This document shows positions 21,801 through 33,196 of a stretch of 60,000 bases of DNA, piece by piece. The translations under genes and the position numbers were made by a program. Numbering within the stretch: position 1 is the first letter of the stretch; the number at the start of each line of letters is the position of its first letter. The notes beneath the pieces are model-generated. The model was not told where the DNA came from. It did not search any database and saw only the letters and a list, made by a program, of their open reading frames with translations. The stretch is from Hydractinia symbiolongicarpus. Its lineage: Eukaryota > Cnidaria > Hydrozoa > Anthoathecata > Hydractiniidae. The DNA is taken from contig NC_079882.1 of NCBI RefSeq assembly GCF_029227915.1, positions 2,606,001 through 2,666,000 on the forward strand. Direction: 5' to 3'.

Positions 21801-22862
21801 GGTAGTTGCCTGCTGACAAAACACAACCTCGTTCCCAGGGCAATTTTTCGCTTTTTTGAAATATCTTTGCCATTGTGCATATGTCCGAACGAGTTAGCGC
21901 ATTCCACAGAACATTGACGCAAGCCATTTTATATAGCAAGACAATGTTCTGCAAAGTAATTATATCATCATTGTTGGTAAAAGGGTGGCATTGGATGTGA
22001 ACGATAAGAGAGTAGAAAAGTAACACATTTTGTCAAAATTTAAAAAAGCTGCGGATTTTGGGTTTTTGTAACATTTAAAATCGTGATCAGCTTTCTTGAA
22101 AGTATCACAATAACTCAAGATACGTTTGTCCCGAGATTTGGAGTACGCACCTAAACGTTTACGCCTCTTAGCCCACGGCCTAAAATAATTAAGTTGCAGG
22201 TATGGAACATTCTCTTTCACGAGGAAACTCACCTTACAACACTTTTTTACCACAAGTTTAAAATTACCAAATCTTGTTGACAACCCAAGCACAAGAAGAA
22301 CACCAGCTAACCGAGATTAGCTTAATTAATGCTGTTCAATTCAGCTCAGATATAAAGATCCGAAATTTCTCATACTTGTTCCTTTTAGGATAAACTCAGA
22401 AGAGTACTTTAGAGGTTCATTTCAAAGAGCTCTGGGATGGTACAGAAATTTCCTAATATCTTTTTCCAAGAGGAAAACAGAAACACAAAATAATCAGTTC
22501 GTTCTTGTCCGAAAGTCTTTTATTAGAACATACGTATAATAGGAAACGCTTGTGCCCAAAGACTTTGGCCCTTGATCCGTTTTTAAGTCAACAAAAAAAA
22601 ATAAGAACGAAGTTGCAATAATACTAATAATACCACTTGAAAGAGGACAATTTTATTTTTTAAGTGCAATGGTCGATTAACGATTGCCGCGTAACGTTTT
22701 AGATTCAGACGATATTCTGAGAAAGGCACTCGGCGGAGTTTTTAGGCTGCCTGTCCCAGCGGCAACAAGATTGGGAATAATGAAAACTACTTAACAACGA
22801 AAGATACATACCTAATTCTTTACCAGACTCTTTTTGTTTATTTTCAGTTACGAAATCTCCTA
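18860..22862. other. Intergenic stretch with no supportable gene
   Basis: I see only short chance reading frames on both strands here, AT-rich sequence, and no recognisable domain, splice chain or RNA gene. Two GC-richer motifs sharing TAGGCCGTGGG in opposite orientation (near 19,338 and 22,170) hint at an old element of about 2.8 kb, but further end similarity is weak. Confidence 0.5.
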
Positions 22863-23039
22863 ATGGCGTCGTCAGACTTCGGGGCTAAAAGTACATTTGA
22901 AGTTATAACTGAAAGTAAATATTTTAAATTGAATGAACTTGAAATGGAGTGGCATAGAAAAACGGTTAGAAAAGTTTATGTTAGACACGTCGGCGTGGTG
23001 ACATATTTGAAATCAAGCCTTACCAAAAAAAGAAAATAA
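22863..23039 (+). CDS. Hypothetical 58-residue reading frame or first exon
   Basis: An ATG at 22,863 opens a 58-codon frame (starts MASSDFGAKSTFEVITESKY, ends SSLTKKRK) closed by TAA. It is preceded by a polypyrimidine tract and AG (ttgtttattttcag, ending 16 bases before the ATG), so it could be a trans-spliced or internal exon. I recognise no family. The charged, low-complexity end and lack of context keep confidence low; it may be chance. Confidence 0.2.
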   Translation: MASSDFGAKSTFEVITESKYFKLNELEMEWHRKTVRKVYVRHVGVVTYLKSSLTKKRK

Positions 23040-23214
23040 AGGAATAGAAAAAGAATTCCTTACTCGTAATAATTGTGGTGCTTGTCAAATTTCGCACAAG
23101 TTTGTTTCCTGGTCCGGATTGGAACAAAAGAAACAGGGTGCAGAAATGCAAAGATTTGAAAATTATGACCAATTAAAACGGTATCAAAATTTCGATATCA
23201 CAAACAAGTATTAA

Positions 23215-23445
23215 TTATTGGACTAATTTTGGCCTAAAACGGTATTCAGGTGATAAGAAATAAACTTTTATCATCTCGATTATGTTTGGTACACTTTTCT
23301 TATTGATCGTATCATTTTTATTTCTTTTACAAATAAAAAGAAATTTTAATTTTTGGGCATATTCTGGCCCAAAGTAGTTTAATTTTTGACCATTTTTGAC
23401 CTGAATATGCATTTTGTTGACTAAAAAACAACATTTTGATATCCC
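23215..23445. repeat. Diverged copies of the 128-bp satellite family
   Basis: Two degenerate units resemble the satellite at 24,940-25,945: they contain GACTAATTTTGGCCTAAAA, AGGTGATAAGAAA, TTTTTGGGCATATTCTGGCC and TGACCTGAATATGCATTTTG in the same order and roughly the same spacing. They are more divergent than the main array, 1.5 kb away. Confidence 0.6.
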
Positions 23446-24939
23446 CATCGTGTTTAGCCTGCTCTTCATCTTCGTTGTGCTTAATTTATTCCACAAAGGA
23501 AACGAGGCCCAGTCAGTCACTCAAACCCAAGAAACCACCCAGGAAAAACATTGGTTAGGATTCGTTATCCTGTGGTTTAATGCAGGGCAAAAAAAAGAAA
23601 AACAGAATAAAGTATATTTTCCTTACTTGAACCGATCCTCCAGATGAAAAACTGCATATTTGGACACACAATAAGAATGTCAATCTCATATTTTATAACT
23701 TTTCCTTTCACCCCAATGCATTAGCAGTCTAAGTCCATGCGTTATATATCCGTGTATTTACAAGCTTCAGTCTTCATTGATCTGAAATTTTCTTATTTAT
23801 TATTAGCAAAAGTTTATAATTTCCATAATACGTCAATTCGCCATGTCACAACATCGCAGTTAGTTTCGAAGATTGTTGTTTTAAAGCAACTATACAGATC
23901 TTCAGAAGTTTGCCGCTGGAGCGTAGCATGAACCAAACATCGTACGTGCTAAAACAAATATGACACCGCGTATCACTTGAATAACAGCAGGTTATTTTAT
24001 CAGAACCGATTAAACCTATTTGTATTCAGGGGGCAGGAGGGCTAAGGTCCCCGGGGCCTCTTTGTTTGAGCAAGAGTTTTGTTGTGGATGTGATTTAGAC
24101 TTTTGTGACTTTACTTAACTTCTCTTAGGCTTTCTATGGTTAAAAACAAATCGAAATAATATTTGCTTTGCGTCAATGACGTCATTATTGTACCTTTCTT
24201 AATGCGAAATTAATTTCTTCAACTCAGTTTGTAATTCTGTAAGTATCATGGCCATAGCATACGTAACATGTGAGAAATTAATATGTGTTAAGAAATGGTA
24301 GGGGAGTTTCTACCTGGAATCGGTTTGTACTAAGATACTGCACAACTGTGACGAGTTATATGACTGAGGGATAAGTAGTTTAGGACATATGGCGCACGGA
24401 CACTTCATGCCCCGAGTGGGAAGGGAATCCTCCGTTTAGTTAAAAACTTGAAGTTTAGTTTTGTAAAAGTTGCTAAACCTTGGTCACTAAAAACAGATAA
24501 AATGTATAGAAAATATTGTGAAAACTGAAAGCTTTTTTTCTCGGTCTTTATACCGCCTGTCTCTAATAACGCCGGCCCTTTTTTACGCCAGCCTTAACTC
24601 CACCAATTTCAGACTTCAGCTTAACTAAACTAACTCTTTGTTTTCCGCCATCAATTGAGTTAAAATAGAAACAAGAAGCCCTGGGGGCTCTAAGAATTTC
24701 CGCGCGCTACCAAAATATTTGATGAAAACCTGCTAATTCGTTGTGTTATTGTGCCAAACATTCGAAGGGGCTTGGTGCATGAACCTCTGAAGATAAAGCC
24801 CATCAGTGACATTATATCTTACAACAAACGCAAACAAAACAAAACGTGTCATAATAAACTCACATTTTAAAAGAAATTGCTAACAAAAAATACAGCCTAT
24901 CATTCATGGTTGAAAGTCTTGCGATTGAGACGTTTATGG

Positions 24940-25945
24940 TCTTAAACGGCATTAGTTGACAAAAAATCAAAATTTTGATGTAACCATCATTTTCAGCATA
25001 CTTTTTTTATTAACTGTGTCAATTTTTGTCGAAAATAAAGCAGTTTTAATTTTTGGATAAATTTTGGCCTGAAATGACATTTAGGTGACAAAAAATCAAA
25101 CTTTTGTACCATCATCATTTTCAGCATACTTTATTTGTTAACCGTGCCAGATTTAGCCGAAAATGAAGTGGTTTTAATTTTTGGACCAATTTTGGTCTAA
25201 AATGGCATTTAGGTGACAAAAATCAAAATTTTGATGTCACCATTATGTTCAGCATACTTTTTTTTTTAACTTTGCCAATTTTTGTTGGAAATGAAGTAGT
25301 TTTAATTTTTGGACCAATTTTGGTCTAAAATGGCATTTAGGTGACAAAAATCAAAATTTTGATGTCACCATTATGTTCAGCATACTTTTTTTTTTAACTT
25401 TGCCAATTTTTGTTGGAAATGAAGTAGTTTTAATTTTTGGACCAATCTTGGCCTAAAATGGCATTTAGGTGACAAAAATCAAAATTTTGATGTCACCATT
25501 ATGTCAGCATACTCTTTTTGTTAACTTTGCCAATTTTTGTTGAAAATGAAGTAGTTTTAATTTTTGGACCAATTTTGGCCTTAAATGACATTTAAGGTGG
25601 CAAAAAACCGAAATTTTGATGTCACCATCATGTTCACCATACTTTTTTTGTTAATTGTGCCAAAATTTGTCAAAAATAAAGTAGTTTTAATTTTTGGACC
25701 AATTTTGGCCTAAAATGACATTTAGGTAACAAGAAATCAAAATTTTGATGTCACCATCATGTTCAGCATACTTTATTTGTTAACTGTTCCAAATTTTGTT
25801 AAAAATAAAGTAGTTCTAATTTTTGGACCAATTTTGGCCTAAAATGACATTTAGGTGACAAAACTCAAAATTAATATGCCACCATTATGTTCAGCATACT
25901 TTTTTTGTTAACTGTGCCAAATTTTGACGAAAACAAATACCAATT
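24940..25945. repeat. Tandem satellite, ~128-bp unit, about 8 copies
   Basis: The motif TTTTTGGACCAATTTTGGCC followed by TAAAATGACATTTAGGTGAC, then AAAATTTTGATGTCACCATC, ATGTTCAGCATACTTTTTTT and GTTAACTGTGCCAAATTTTG recurs about every 127-130 bases from near 24,940 to 25,945. Neighbouring units around 25,180-25,440 are almost identical, while the outer units are more diverged, as expected of an array growing by unequal exchange. No coding potential. Confidence 0.92.
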
Positions 25946-26899
25946 TTGGCCTGGGGCGTCAATACTAGACTTCCCAGTAGTTAAGGAGCTTGGGTACGAA
26001 GTTTACATCTGCGACGGACCAACGTGAAATCCCAGGGTCGATTTTTTCTCAAAAAATGCTCCGTAAGAAAAAAACGACGGTTTTAAAGAATTTCCTACGC
26101 CTTCGGGCGCGGAAATTCAAAAAAACGCGATTAAAGTTTTTAACAATTTTTTATCGCGTAATAATCAAATTACAATAGAGTTAGCTAACTCCTTGTAACT
26201 CGAACCACCAAGGGACTGAGGAAAACAATTTGACTTAGCGAGTGTTGGAGTTAACCAAAGCTCCCTATGATGAGAATTATATTTCGATCCAAAGAGATTT
26301 TTTCAAGAAGTGGGGCAACAGTTTCCGGGAAAAGTTAGCAATAAAAAAAGACATGCTAGTTCCGTGCAAATTGAATTTTCCTTGACAGACAACATTATCC
26401 ATCTATATTACATCAGAAGTTAATAAAACTAAAAAAAAAATATTAAAATATGACATTTATCTAGTCTTATTTTCTTTTCTCGAGTAAAAAAGTTTAAGTG
26501 ATCCGAGGAAATTAGCCTCAGGGGGTACGAAAAATAGGTATTCGAGTTACCGGGATCTAACTGTAATATCTCGGTCTATTATTGTGTTCATACGCTTCAT
26601 AATTAATTGATGAGATTTGATTGGTTGATTTCGATCATCTAATTATTTCCTAAACTAATAAATAGTAAAGGCTGAAATACACTATCATTTTTCAATGATC
26701 ATTTTCCAATGATGCATTCCAATGAGATTAAAAATGGCAAATTTTGGCGCAAATACACTATCATTAAAAACATGAAACTTGAGCATGTTTTCTTTGAAAC
26801 ATGACTCTGAAGAAGAAATAGCAGCTGCTGTTGTTGTGTATATGTTATCAAAAAAAGAGAGCTAAACATAGGAAAGAAAGCAAAGAAATGTATGGGTGA

Positions 26900-27253
26900 A
26901 GCTGTATAGGCGAAATGAACTTGGCATCTACAATACTCTCATGTATGAACTGCATGTAGAGGAAATTGCAGAGTATACGCGATTTTTAAGAATGCCGCCG
27001 AATATTGAGCTCCTAAATCTCATAGAAGTTGACATTGAAAAAAAAAACGCATTTGCGAGACCCAATTCCTGCTAAAATCAAAGTAGCTGCAACTTTGAAG
27101 TTTTTCTCATGTGGGATAAATAACGCCGAATTACAGTATTTATTTCGCGTTCACAAAAGTACTTTGTCAGAGTTCATCGCTGAAGTTTGCGAAGCTATTT
27201 ACATGCAATTAAAAGAAAAATACCTCAAGGTATATATATATTTCGTTCAGTAA
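26900..27253 (+). pseudogene. Harbinger transposase N-terminal fragment, frameshifted
   Basis: The first part reads YRRNELGIYNTLMYELHVEE and FLRMPPNIELLNLIEVDIEK. After a run of A residues near 27,045 the frame changes to RDPIPAKIKVAATLKFFSCG, then AELQYLFRVHKSTLSEFIAE and VCEAIYMQLKEKYLKV. This is the N-terminal and HTH segment of DDE_Tnp_4 Harbinger transposases. The frameshift sits in the homopolymer. The DDE domain downstream is absent. Confidence 0.85.
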
Positions 27254-27860
27254 TTTATCAAACAAACGTACTAAACTAGCAGTCACACATTAATACCCTG
27301 CACTTTGTGAGCCCTCACTTTCTGGGTTGAGATCTGACAAACTTTCTCGACTCTGATAAGTGTTTTGATATATGTTCACTGGGTGTCGGTACATATTCTG
27401 TAATGTGTGGCATGTGTTGAAAAGTTCCTTGGGATCGGAGATTGAACAGGCGGTGTTCTGAAAGAGGCTACGGCGAGTAATCTCATCTGAACAACTACAG
27501 AAATGATGCGAAAGATATCAGGGATAAATTTTGTGCGTACTTTAACTCCACCGGTGCTGTTCCATGGCAATAAAAATTTGTCTGAAATTTATACCCACTA
27601 TCAAAGAAGTTTTTTTTCTTGGGACGATGGAGTCACGTAGGAATAGCAAGGACTGAAAGTATGGCCATTTACTTTCGTAAACATCATCTGTTGCTGTTGT
27701 TTACTTTCTTCAATTCTGAGCTGAAATAACTTCGCAGTATATTTATTTTACTCCTCACTAATTTCTCTATAAAGAAAAACAGATCATAAAATCATGCATG
27801 TTTTTCTTTTCTCATCCAAACCATTCGAAATAACACAAACCTTCCATTCCTAGTCTGCCT

Positions 27861-27959
27861 TTAAATATCTTTTGCCTTCTCGTTTCTGTCCTTATAGAAC
27901 GGGGATTTAACATCCCACCAAATCTCAAATAAACTTTCGGTGGCTTCTTGCGTCTTCAT
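27861..27959 (-). pseudogene. Harbinger Myb/SANT-MADF-like remnant
   Basis: A 32-residue minus-strand frame (KTQEATESLFEIWWDVKSPF, YKDRNEKAKDI, stop) resembles the start of the trihelix/MADF DNA-binding protein that Harbinger elements encode as a second gene. It lies inside the inverted ends and opposite to the transposase, the usual arrangement. Only this piece remains. Confidence 0.5.
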
Positions 27960-28087
27960 TCTCGGGTGAATTACTTGTTCAAATCTTTATTTTTATTTAT
28001 GTTTACGCCTAAACTATATCGCGTGCAACAAACACGTGTGCCAAAACAATGGATTCGATTTAAAACAATAGAAAAAAAATGTCATTG

Positions 28088-28125
28088 AAAAATTAAAAGT
28101 TGAACATGTTCAACTTTTAATTTTT
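28088..28125. repeat. 38-bp perfect palindrome in Harbinger subterminal region
   Basis: AAAAATTAAAAGTTGAACA is followed directly by its exact complement TGTTCAACTTTTAATTTTT with no spacer. It lies about 110 bases inside the right end of the Harbinger element, next to repeated TTTTTCAATGATCATT motifs that resemble subterminal transposase-binding repeats. Confidence 0.9.
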
Positions 28126-28240
28126 AAGGATCATTGGAAATGAGAGTGTAAAAAATGACATTTTTTCCTGTATACACTGTCATTTTTCAATGATAATTGG
28201 AAAATGATCATTGAAAAATTAGAGTATATTTTAGCCTTAA

Positions 28241-29808
28241 AAGATGGTAGTTGTCGAAACGTAGCCTAGAATATACTCACTTGTTCATGAAATATAATAT
28301 TATTCAATGACTGAACAGATAAGTGGTGGTACTATTTTTAGAGAACGCCATTTCTTTCATTTATCTATAAATATCTCAGAAAAACGGGTAAAAAATAACC
28401 CGATTTTTGCTTATTGTTTCAAAAAATTTTCAACCTCTTTTAACACAGGTCAATACGGCACCCGGCAAAAATTAACGTTCTTTAGAGCCGGTCGAATTAA
28501 AGCCGATATAATACCTGCTTAAAAAATTACTAAAAAAGTTGTCAAGAGTAAATTTTCTTGAGCAAGAGACAACCTAAAACATTTTAAAAGTATGTGGAAT
28601 ATTTTCTTATTGAAACTTGTTAATGAAGACTTTCCCATCGTACGTGTGTGAGTAATCCTTGTCGAGACATGTTCCCGTTAAACAAATAAAAAGTGCAGCT
28701 CGTAAAATAATGTTTGTAAACAAGGCGCTAAATACGGCGGAATAACAAAGTAAATAAATATTTGATTTTTGATATTTACGTTTAAATATGACGTAAATTG
28801 GAAATAGCAATTGCTAGCGATTATATCCACAACAATGTTACTTCGTGTCAACGCCATTTTGAAGACTTTTTGAATGCTAAAACCTATGGACGAGATAAAA
28901 AAAAAAAAAGGTGTTTGCTTCGCTCAAAAAAATCATAGCAAGAGAGAGATAAAAATGTACAAAAGTACTGTGATTTACACTATGAAATCAGTCACGGAAT
29001 AGCCAGGCTGTAACGAAATTTTTACTAAACAAATTTTTGCACGTTGTATTTTGGATATGCTTATGTGTCTAATTTTGAGTACGGCCAATTCATACCCTGT
29101 AAAAATTCGTCGGTAAAAAAATTTCATATCAATATGGTTAAAACCTAGTAAAACAGTTTATGTTAAAACATTTAGCCGGATTTCAACTTAAAAAATGGTA
29201 CCCGCATCGTAGCGAAATCAATTAATCTGATTGGACATGCTTGATCTTTTGATGTGTCAATACGTGAAAAACTTGGATTTAATTCAACTTTTTTTTTCGT
29301 AGTACGCGTATCAAAAATAAAACAAACAAAATAATTATTAAGAATATTATCTTTTGAAGCAATCGTTAAAACCACAATAATACGTTACGTTACGATGTAT
29401 TCCTAAGTGGAAATCCGGGTTGTCGCCAGCCGTCTCGTTTAGGAGGTGTAAACAACATTGGGATATATCTGAACATTGTTTCGGAATCTGTGTTTATAGT
29501 GGCAACTGTGTTGTCAACGCGTAATGAACAAAGTTATTAAACAATTTCGTGGGAGGGGTAGGAAATACTTTGGACTAATTTCTTCCTGTGTCCCCATAAT
29601 TCTTTCTTATCCAATCCTAATTAAACAGGTCATTTTATGATTGTCTTATCAACATTACTGTGCAAGAGGATGAAAAAAATTTGCTAAAATAACAAAAAAT
29701 ATAATCCGAAAATCTCCTTTCATCGAACGTTATAAAAACAAGACATTTGGCATAAACAGGATTCATGTAAACACGAAAGTAAAAACATTGCATAAATTCT
29801 TCTAAGGG
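28241..29808. other. Intergenic stretch, nothing recognised
   Basis: Both strands contain only short AT-rich reading frames without domains. A homopolymer A run lies near 28,899. No splice-linked exons or RNA gene were seen. Confidence 0.5.
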
Positions 29809-30131
29809 TTAAAGGTACTGTCCGATTAAAAAACAATATCTTTTCTTTTGTTTTATTAAGTATCAAAAATAACGAAGATTGCACTCTTAAACAACAAAGA
29901 TTTATCCAATACTTAGCACCATCGTTTGTTTGTTTTGATCTTGCTGCACTAGCCTACCATCTTCACGAACTTTCGAACGCGGCAAAAGGACTGGGTCAAT
30001 TCATTATTCAGCACATTTTTGCTTGTGACGTAGTTACCTGGCTTCTTATTCGGCGAACCCCCCCCCGACTTGCGCATCGAACGACTAAATGTTTATTTAT
30101 AATTTTTTTCCTTTGTTTAAAAAAGTTCTTC

Positions 30132-31500
30132 ATGAAGATAGCAATGAATGAAAATAATTCGCAGGTTCTAGGATTTCAATTCGAGCCGGAAAGAACAGCG
30201 AATGATGAGCTAGTTCCGAATTTTCAAGACGTAGACGAACATAACATTGGAAACCTTGTTGCTCCTACTCCTAAATGTGAGAGGATGCCCTCTGAAGTGT
30301 AGAATGTTTTTGCTGTCACGAGACAGACTCTCAGTCATTTTCAGGAATATTTGAGTAGGTGTGCGATGATTCGCACGTGTAAATCAAGTAACGCGTGCGA
30401 TGTAAAACGCACGTGCAAAGAATGTTACGCCTGCGATACGGGCTCCGAGGTTATTTTTGTTGCGCATTCATTTTGCGGTAGAAAACTGGGGGACGTTTTA
30501 AATCGTGAACCCCAAACACGATGATCGAGCGTCTACTGATATAGCGACTCTCTCAATCTTAACTTCCTTTTCTACATGTCCGAAATAGTATGCATGACTA
30601 TACTGTCATTTTTATATTTATTGTTTATTTTTCACAAGCAAATAGGCAAAAATATGCTTTGTTTTCAAATTAAAAAAAAATTTTATCCACGTGGCTTAAA
30701 TAAAACTTCAAAATTCATTCAAAAAGTTCAGCTACACTTTACCAAAATTTTTACAGAAAAAAATTTATACCGCCCGTGGGTTTCGGTTTTACAGGCATAA
30801 AGAAAAAATCCATTAAATTCGGACCTGCTATGGTTTCCAATTATTTTGTCAAATGAAGAAATTATCTACAATTAAATCCATGAAAAAATGTCTATTCCGC
30901 CTGTAAGTGCAGTTTTGCAGACTTGCTTCATCCGTGCTCCGTCGGCGTTCACCTCCGCATTAGTTAAGAACCGCATGGCTGGATTTCTTGTGTAAGACCT
31001 GGTTACCAACGACGAAGGGGCCAGGCAAAAGAGATTTATGTCTACGTAGTTCTTTTAACTAAGTCAGGAGTCGGTGAATTAGCTAGGATGGTCAGGTTGG
31101 CTATGAATAGGCTTGCTCGTGGATTAAAAGGACCAGGACTATTCAATAATTTCTGAGATCTATGGATTTTATAGGTTGATTTTGAAAACTCAATATTTAT
31201 TTTTCAGGCGTGCGTTAAAACCCACGCCTTAAACGATTTAGGCGTGTGCCAAGGCGTGCGCGTGCGATCGCACGCCTCTCCTGAAAAAGACTGGACTCTA
31301 TTAAATATTTTCAATTACATGGTATAAAAGTTTCTACTCCTTCATGAGTAATTCTTAGATGCGAGTGTGATTGAGTAATATTGTAATATTTTTCAGATAA
31401 AAAATGTATTACGGGACACGAAGAATTCCGAGCGGTGGTTTTATTGAAGAGTACGCTGTGAACATCTTTGGTGGCACTCCATGACAGAGAGTTTCGAACG
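30132..31500 (+). pseudogene. P2X7 intracellular-domain-like gene, frameshifted and split by an insertion
   Basis: An ATG frame 30,132-30,302 reads MKIAMNENNSQVLGFQFEPE ... LVAPTPKCERMPSEV and stops. Shifting frame by two bases gives ECFCCHETDS up to the insertion at 30,332. After the insertion (from 31,294) the reading resumes DSIKYFQLHG, hits stops, and later gives KCITGHEEFRAVVLLKSTL, stop, TSLVALHDREF. The order FEPE, CxxMPSEV, ECFCCHE, CITxHExFxxV and LxALHD follows the cysteine-rich zinc-binding P2X7 intracellular domain that also occurs as stand-alone genes in cnidarians. There is no channel domain. It is clearly inactive. Confidence 0.68.
30332..31293. mobile_element. Nested MITE-like element, 962 bp, 6-bp target duplication
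   Basis: The ends are CAGTCATTTTCAGGA (30,332) and the complement of CAGTCTTTTTCAGGA (31,293), followed inwards by GGTGTGCGAT / GGCGTGCGAT and CpG-rich GTGCG motifs. The flanking hexamer GACTCT is exactly repeated (30,326-30,331 and 31,294-31,299). It interrupts the P2X7-like gene at a single point, and rejoining the flanks restores ...HETDS|IKYF. No coding sequence was recognised. Confidence 0.82.
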
Positions 31501-31509
31501 ACCACCTAG

Positions 31510-31704
31510 TTACCAGCCCCCACTCACCTCCTTAACATCCTTTTCTTTCCTCCGTTCAGATATTTCTCTGACTTTTGGTTTTTCCTTATACGGAAGATTT
31601 TTTTTTGGATCCTTGAGCAGCGAAAAAAAAATTTTATCCTGTTTTTTTCGACTGTTGTTAGTGCAATTCACAACAGCGCACCACGACATTATTCTGCCTC
31701 TCAA
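31510..31704 (-). pseudogene. THAP-domain fragment
   Basis: The frame contains MSWCAVVNCTNNSRKKQDKI then FFSLLKDPKKNLPY, the N-terminal part of the THAP C2CH zinc finger (Cys-x4-Cys, then a Phe and a Pro-Lys segment). The remaining His/Cys half and the AVPTIF box were not found, so it is a partial or spliced fragment. It lies opposite the P2X7-like remnant and within the TTAA-flanked element. Confidence 0.55.
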
Positions 31705-32861
31705 CCTTACTGAATGTGCGATCTGAGTCTAATCTCTCTGTGGCGGGACATCTAGTGAAGAGGAAACTAATTTTTAATTATTGATTGGTTGTCTTTAGAG
31801 TAGCTGAAACAACTATGCAACCCTAAGGCTAAAGTCATATTGAACTTCAAGTTTTATTAGCGAAAGCTTCTTACTTAGGTTCGTACAGAATTAGCACAGT
31901 GTGTGTTTACCTTAAGGTCTAGACACATCTCTCGCCTTCGATTTTTTAATTCCATATGAATAATTCATAAAAAGCGGTCTTTCACAATTCAGGGGGTAAA
32001 ATTACCAAAAATTTTAAACATATAATAAAATATAAGCCCTGGCCCACGTTTTATCTATTTTGGTCAGTTCGGCGCGCTCCAGGTAAATACGTCACACGCG
32101 ACATATTATTTCAGCCTCGCTTTAGTGCCTATCATCCGCCATCCATATAAACAATTGAAGCGAGAGACCGCATGCTTTTTTGTAAACAAGAATGAGATAT
32201 TGTTCAGTTGGTGTTAGGAAAGAAAACAAATAATTATTTAATTATTTTATAGAAATTAGTTCCAAATAAGAATTTTTTGTCAAAATTTTAGTTGATTTTT
32301 AATCGGACAGTACCTTTAAAGACAGAGACGTACGTGACCAGTTTTCCCTTACAGACATTTCAAAATTAGCGGGATGCCTTCCGTTCAATTGACTTTGCAA
32401 AAAAAGAAAAAAATATTTTTTTTTTACGACAAAGAAAATTTTGCATTTATACAAACCTTTAGCTTGGATAAATAAAAAATGTAAAAAAAACAAATTTATA
32501 AACGGTTCATGTTTGATACCGTTGAGTATATCCCTTTGAGAATTTTTTCGGCACTTTTGAAAAGTTGTAAAAACATAAACTCGCGAATTCTCTCCAGCCA
32601 GTATGCTGTAGGAGTGCTGCCCTCTCCGATGCATAGGTTAGATGAACAGCGTTTAAATTACGCTGGTCGCACTTTCTAACATGACTGCTTTACGTAATAA
32701 TCCGGGCCAATGAATGTCGTCAGCAAAAATTAGTCCTAAATCCACTGTAAACATTGACAAGGTGCTTTGACAAGTTAAAATTGCGCGAACCTAGTATAGA
32801 AATAGTCTATACAACAATCTGTGGGGACGAACTTTGAGATTTGACACAACTTAACATATTT

Positions 32862-32885
32862 TTTTTTTTGGGGGGGGGGGGGGGA
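32862..32885. repeat. T-run/G-run homopolymer junction
   Basis: A run of T is followed directly by a run of about 13 G in otherwise AT-rich intergenic sequence between the TTAA element and the 3' end of GPKOW. Nothing else is recognised in 32,320-33,196. Confidence 0.9.
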
Positions 32886-33196
32886 TTGCTGTTTCTTTTG
32901 CCAAAATCACTAATTTTTAAGGAAAATATCCATTTTCCAACTCTATAAAATTCAAGATAAACCAGGAAGTCCTGTCAGAGAGGTATGGATCTTTTTCTAT
33001 TGTCCTAGCCTATATAGATAAACACCAACTCTTCCCCATGCTTTTAAGATATTTCGGTTAACGCAAATTGTGGTTAGGACTTCTAAGTTAAAACTTACTT
33101 TCTTGAAAATAAATACCATAAAAACATAATATACATTTAATTCAAATGTAAGAAAAAAAATCGATGAAATTATATAACAACTAAATATAATAAATG

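Larger units (their letters stand above)
26669..28237 (+). mobile_element. PIF/Harbinger DNA transposon, truncated
   Basis: Inverted ends begin AGGCTGAAATACACTATCAT (26,669) and, read from the right, AGGCTAAAATATACTCTAAT (28,237). They stay similar for about 45 bases and are flanked by TAA on both sides (26,666-26,668 and 28,238-28,240), the TWA target duplication of Harbinger. The element holds a transposase N-terminal remnant on plus and a Myb/MADF-like remnant on minus, the two-gene set of this superfamily. The DDE catalytic part is missing, so it is non-autonomous. Confidence 0.85.
29813..32315. mobile_element. TTAA-flanked DNA element (Kolobok-like) with THAP and P2X7-like sequences
   Basis: The left end AGGTACTGTCCGATTAAAAA (29,813) recurs in reverse complement at the right end (32,315), and both are flanked by TTAA (29,809-29,812; 32,316-32,319). 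TTAA duplication is shared by piggyBac and Kolobok; a THAP-domain frame inside (31,704-31,510, minus) favours Kolobok, whose transposases carry THAP zinc fingers. A broken P2X7-intracellular-like gene lies on plus, and a 962-bp element is nested at 30,332-31,293. No DDE transposase core is visible, so this copy is non-autonomous. The superfamily name is an inference. Confidence 0.72.

Noticed and set aside
25000-25900. CRISPR array
   Set aside because: The repeats are contiguous ~128-bp satellite units with no spacer structure, in an animal genome.
31481-31726. 81-residue plus frame opposite the THAP fragment as continuation of the P2X7-like gene
   Set aside because: It does not show the expected RFxAYRxFxxWVxG-like motif; it is most simply antisense to THAP.
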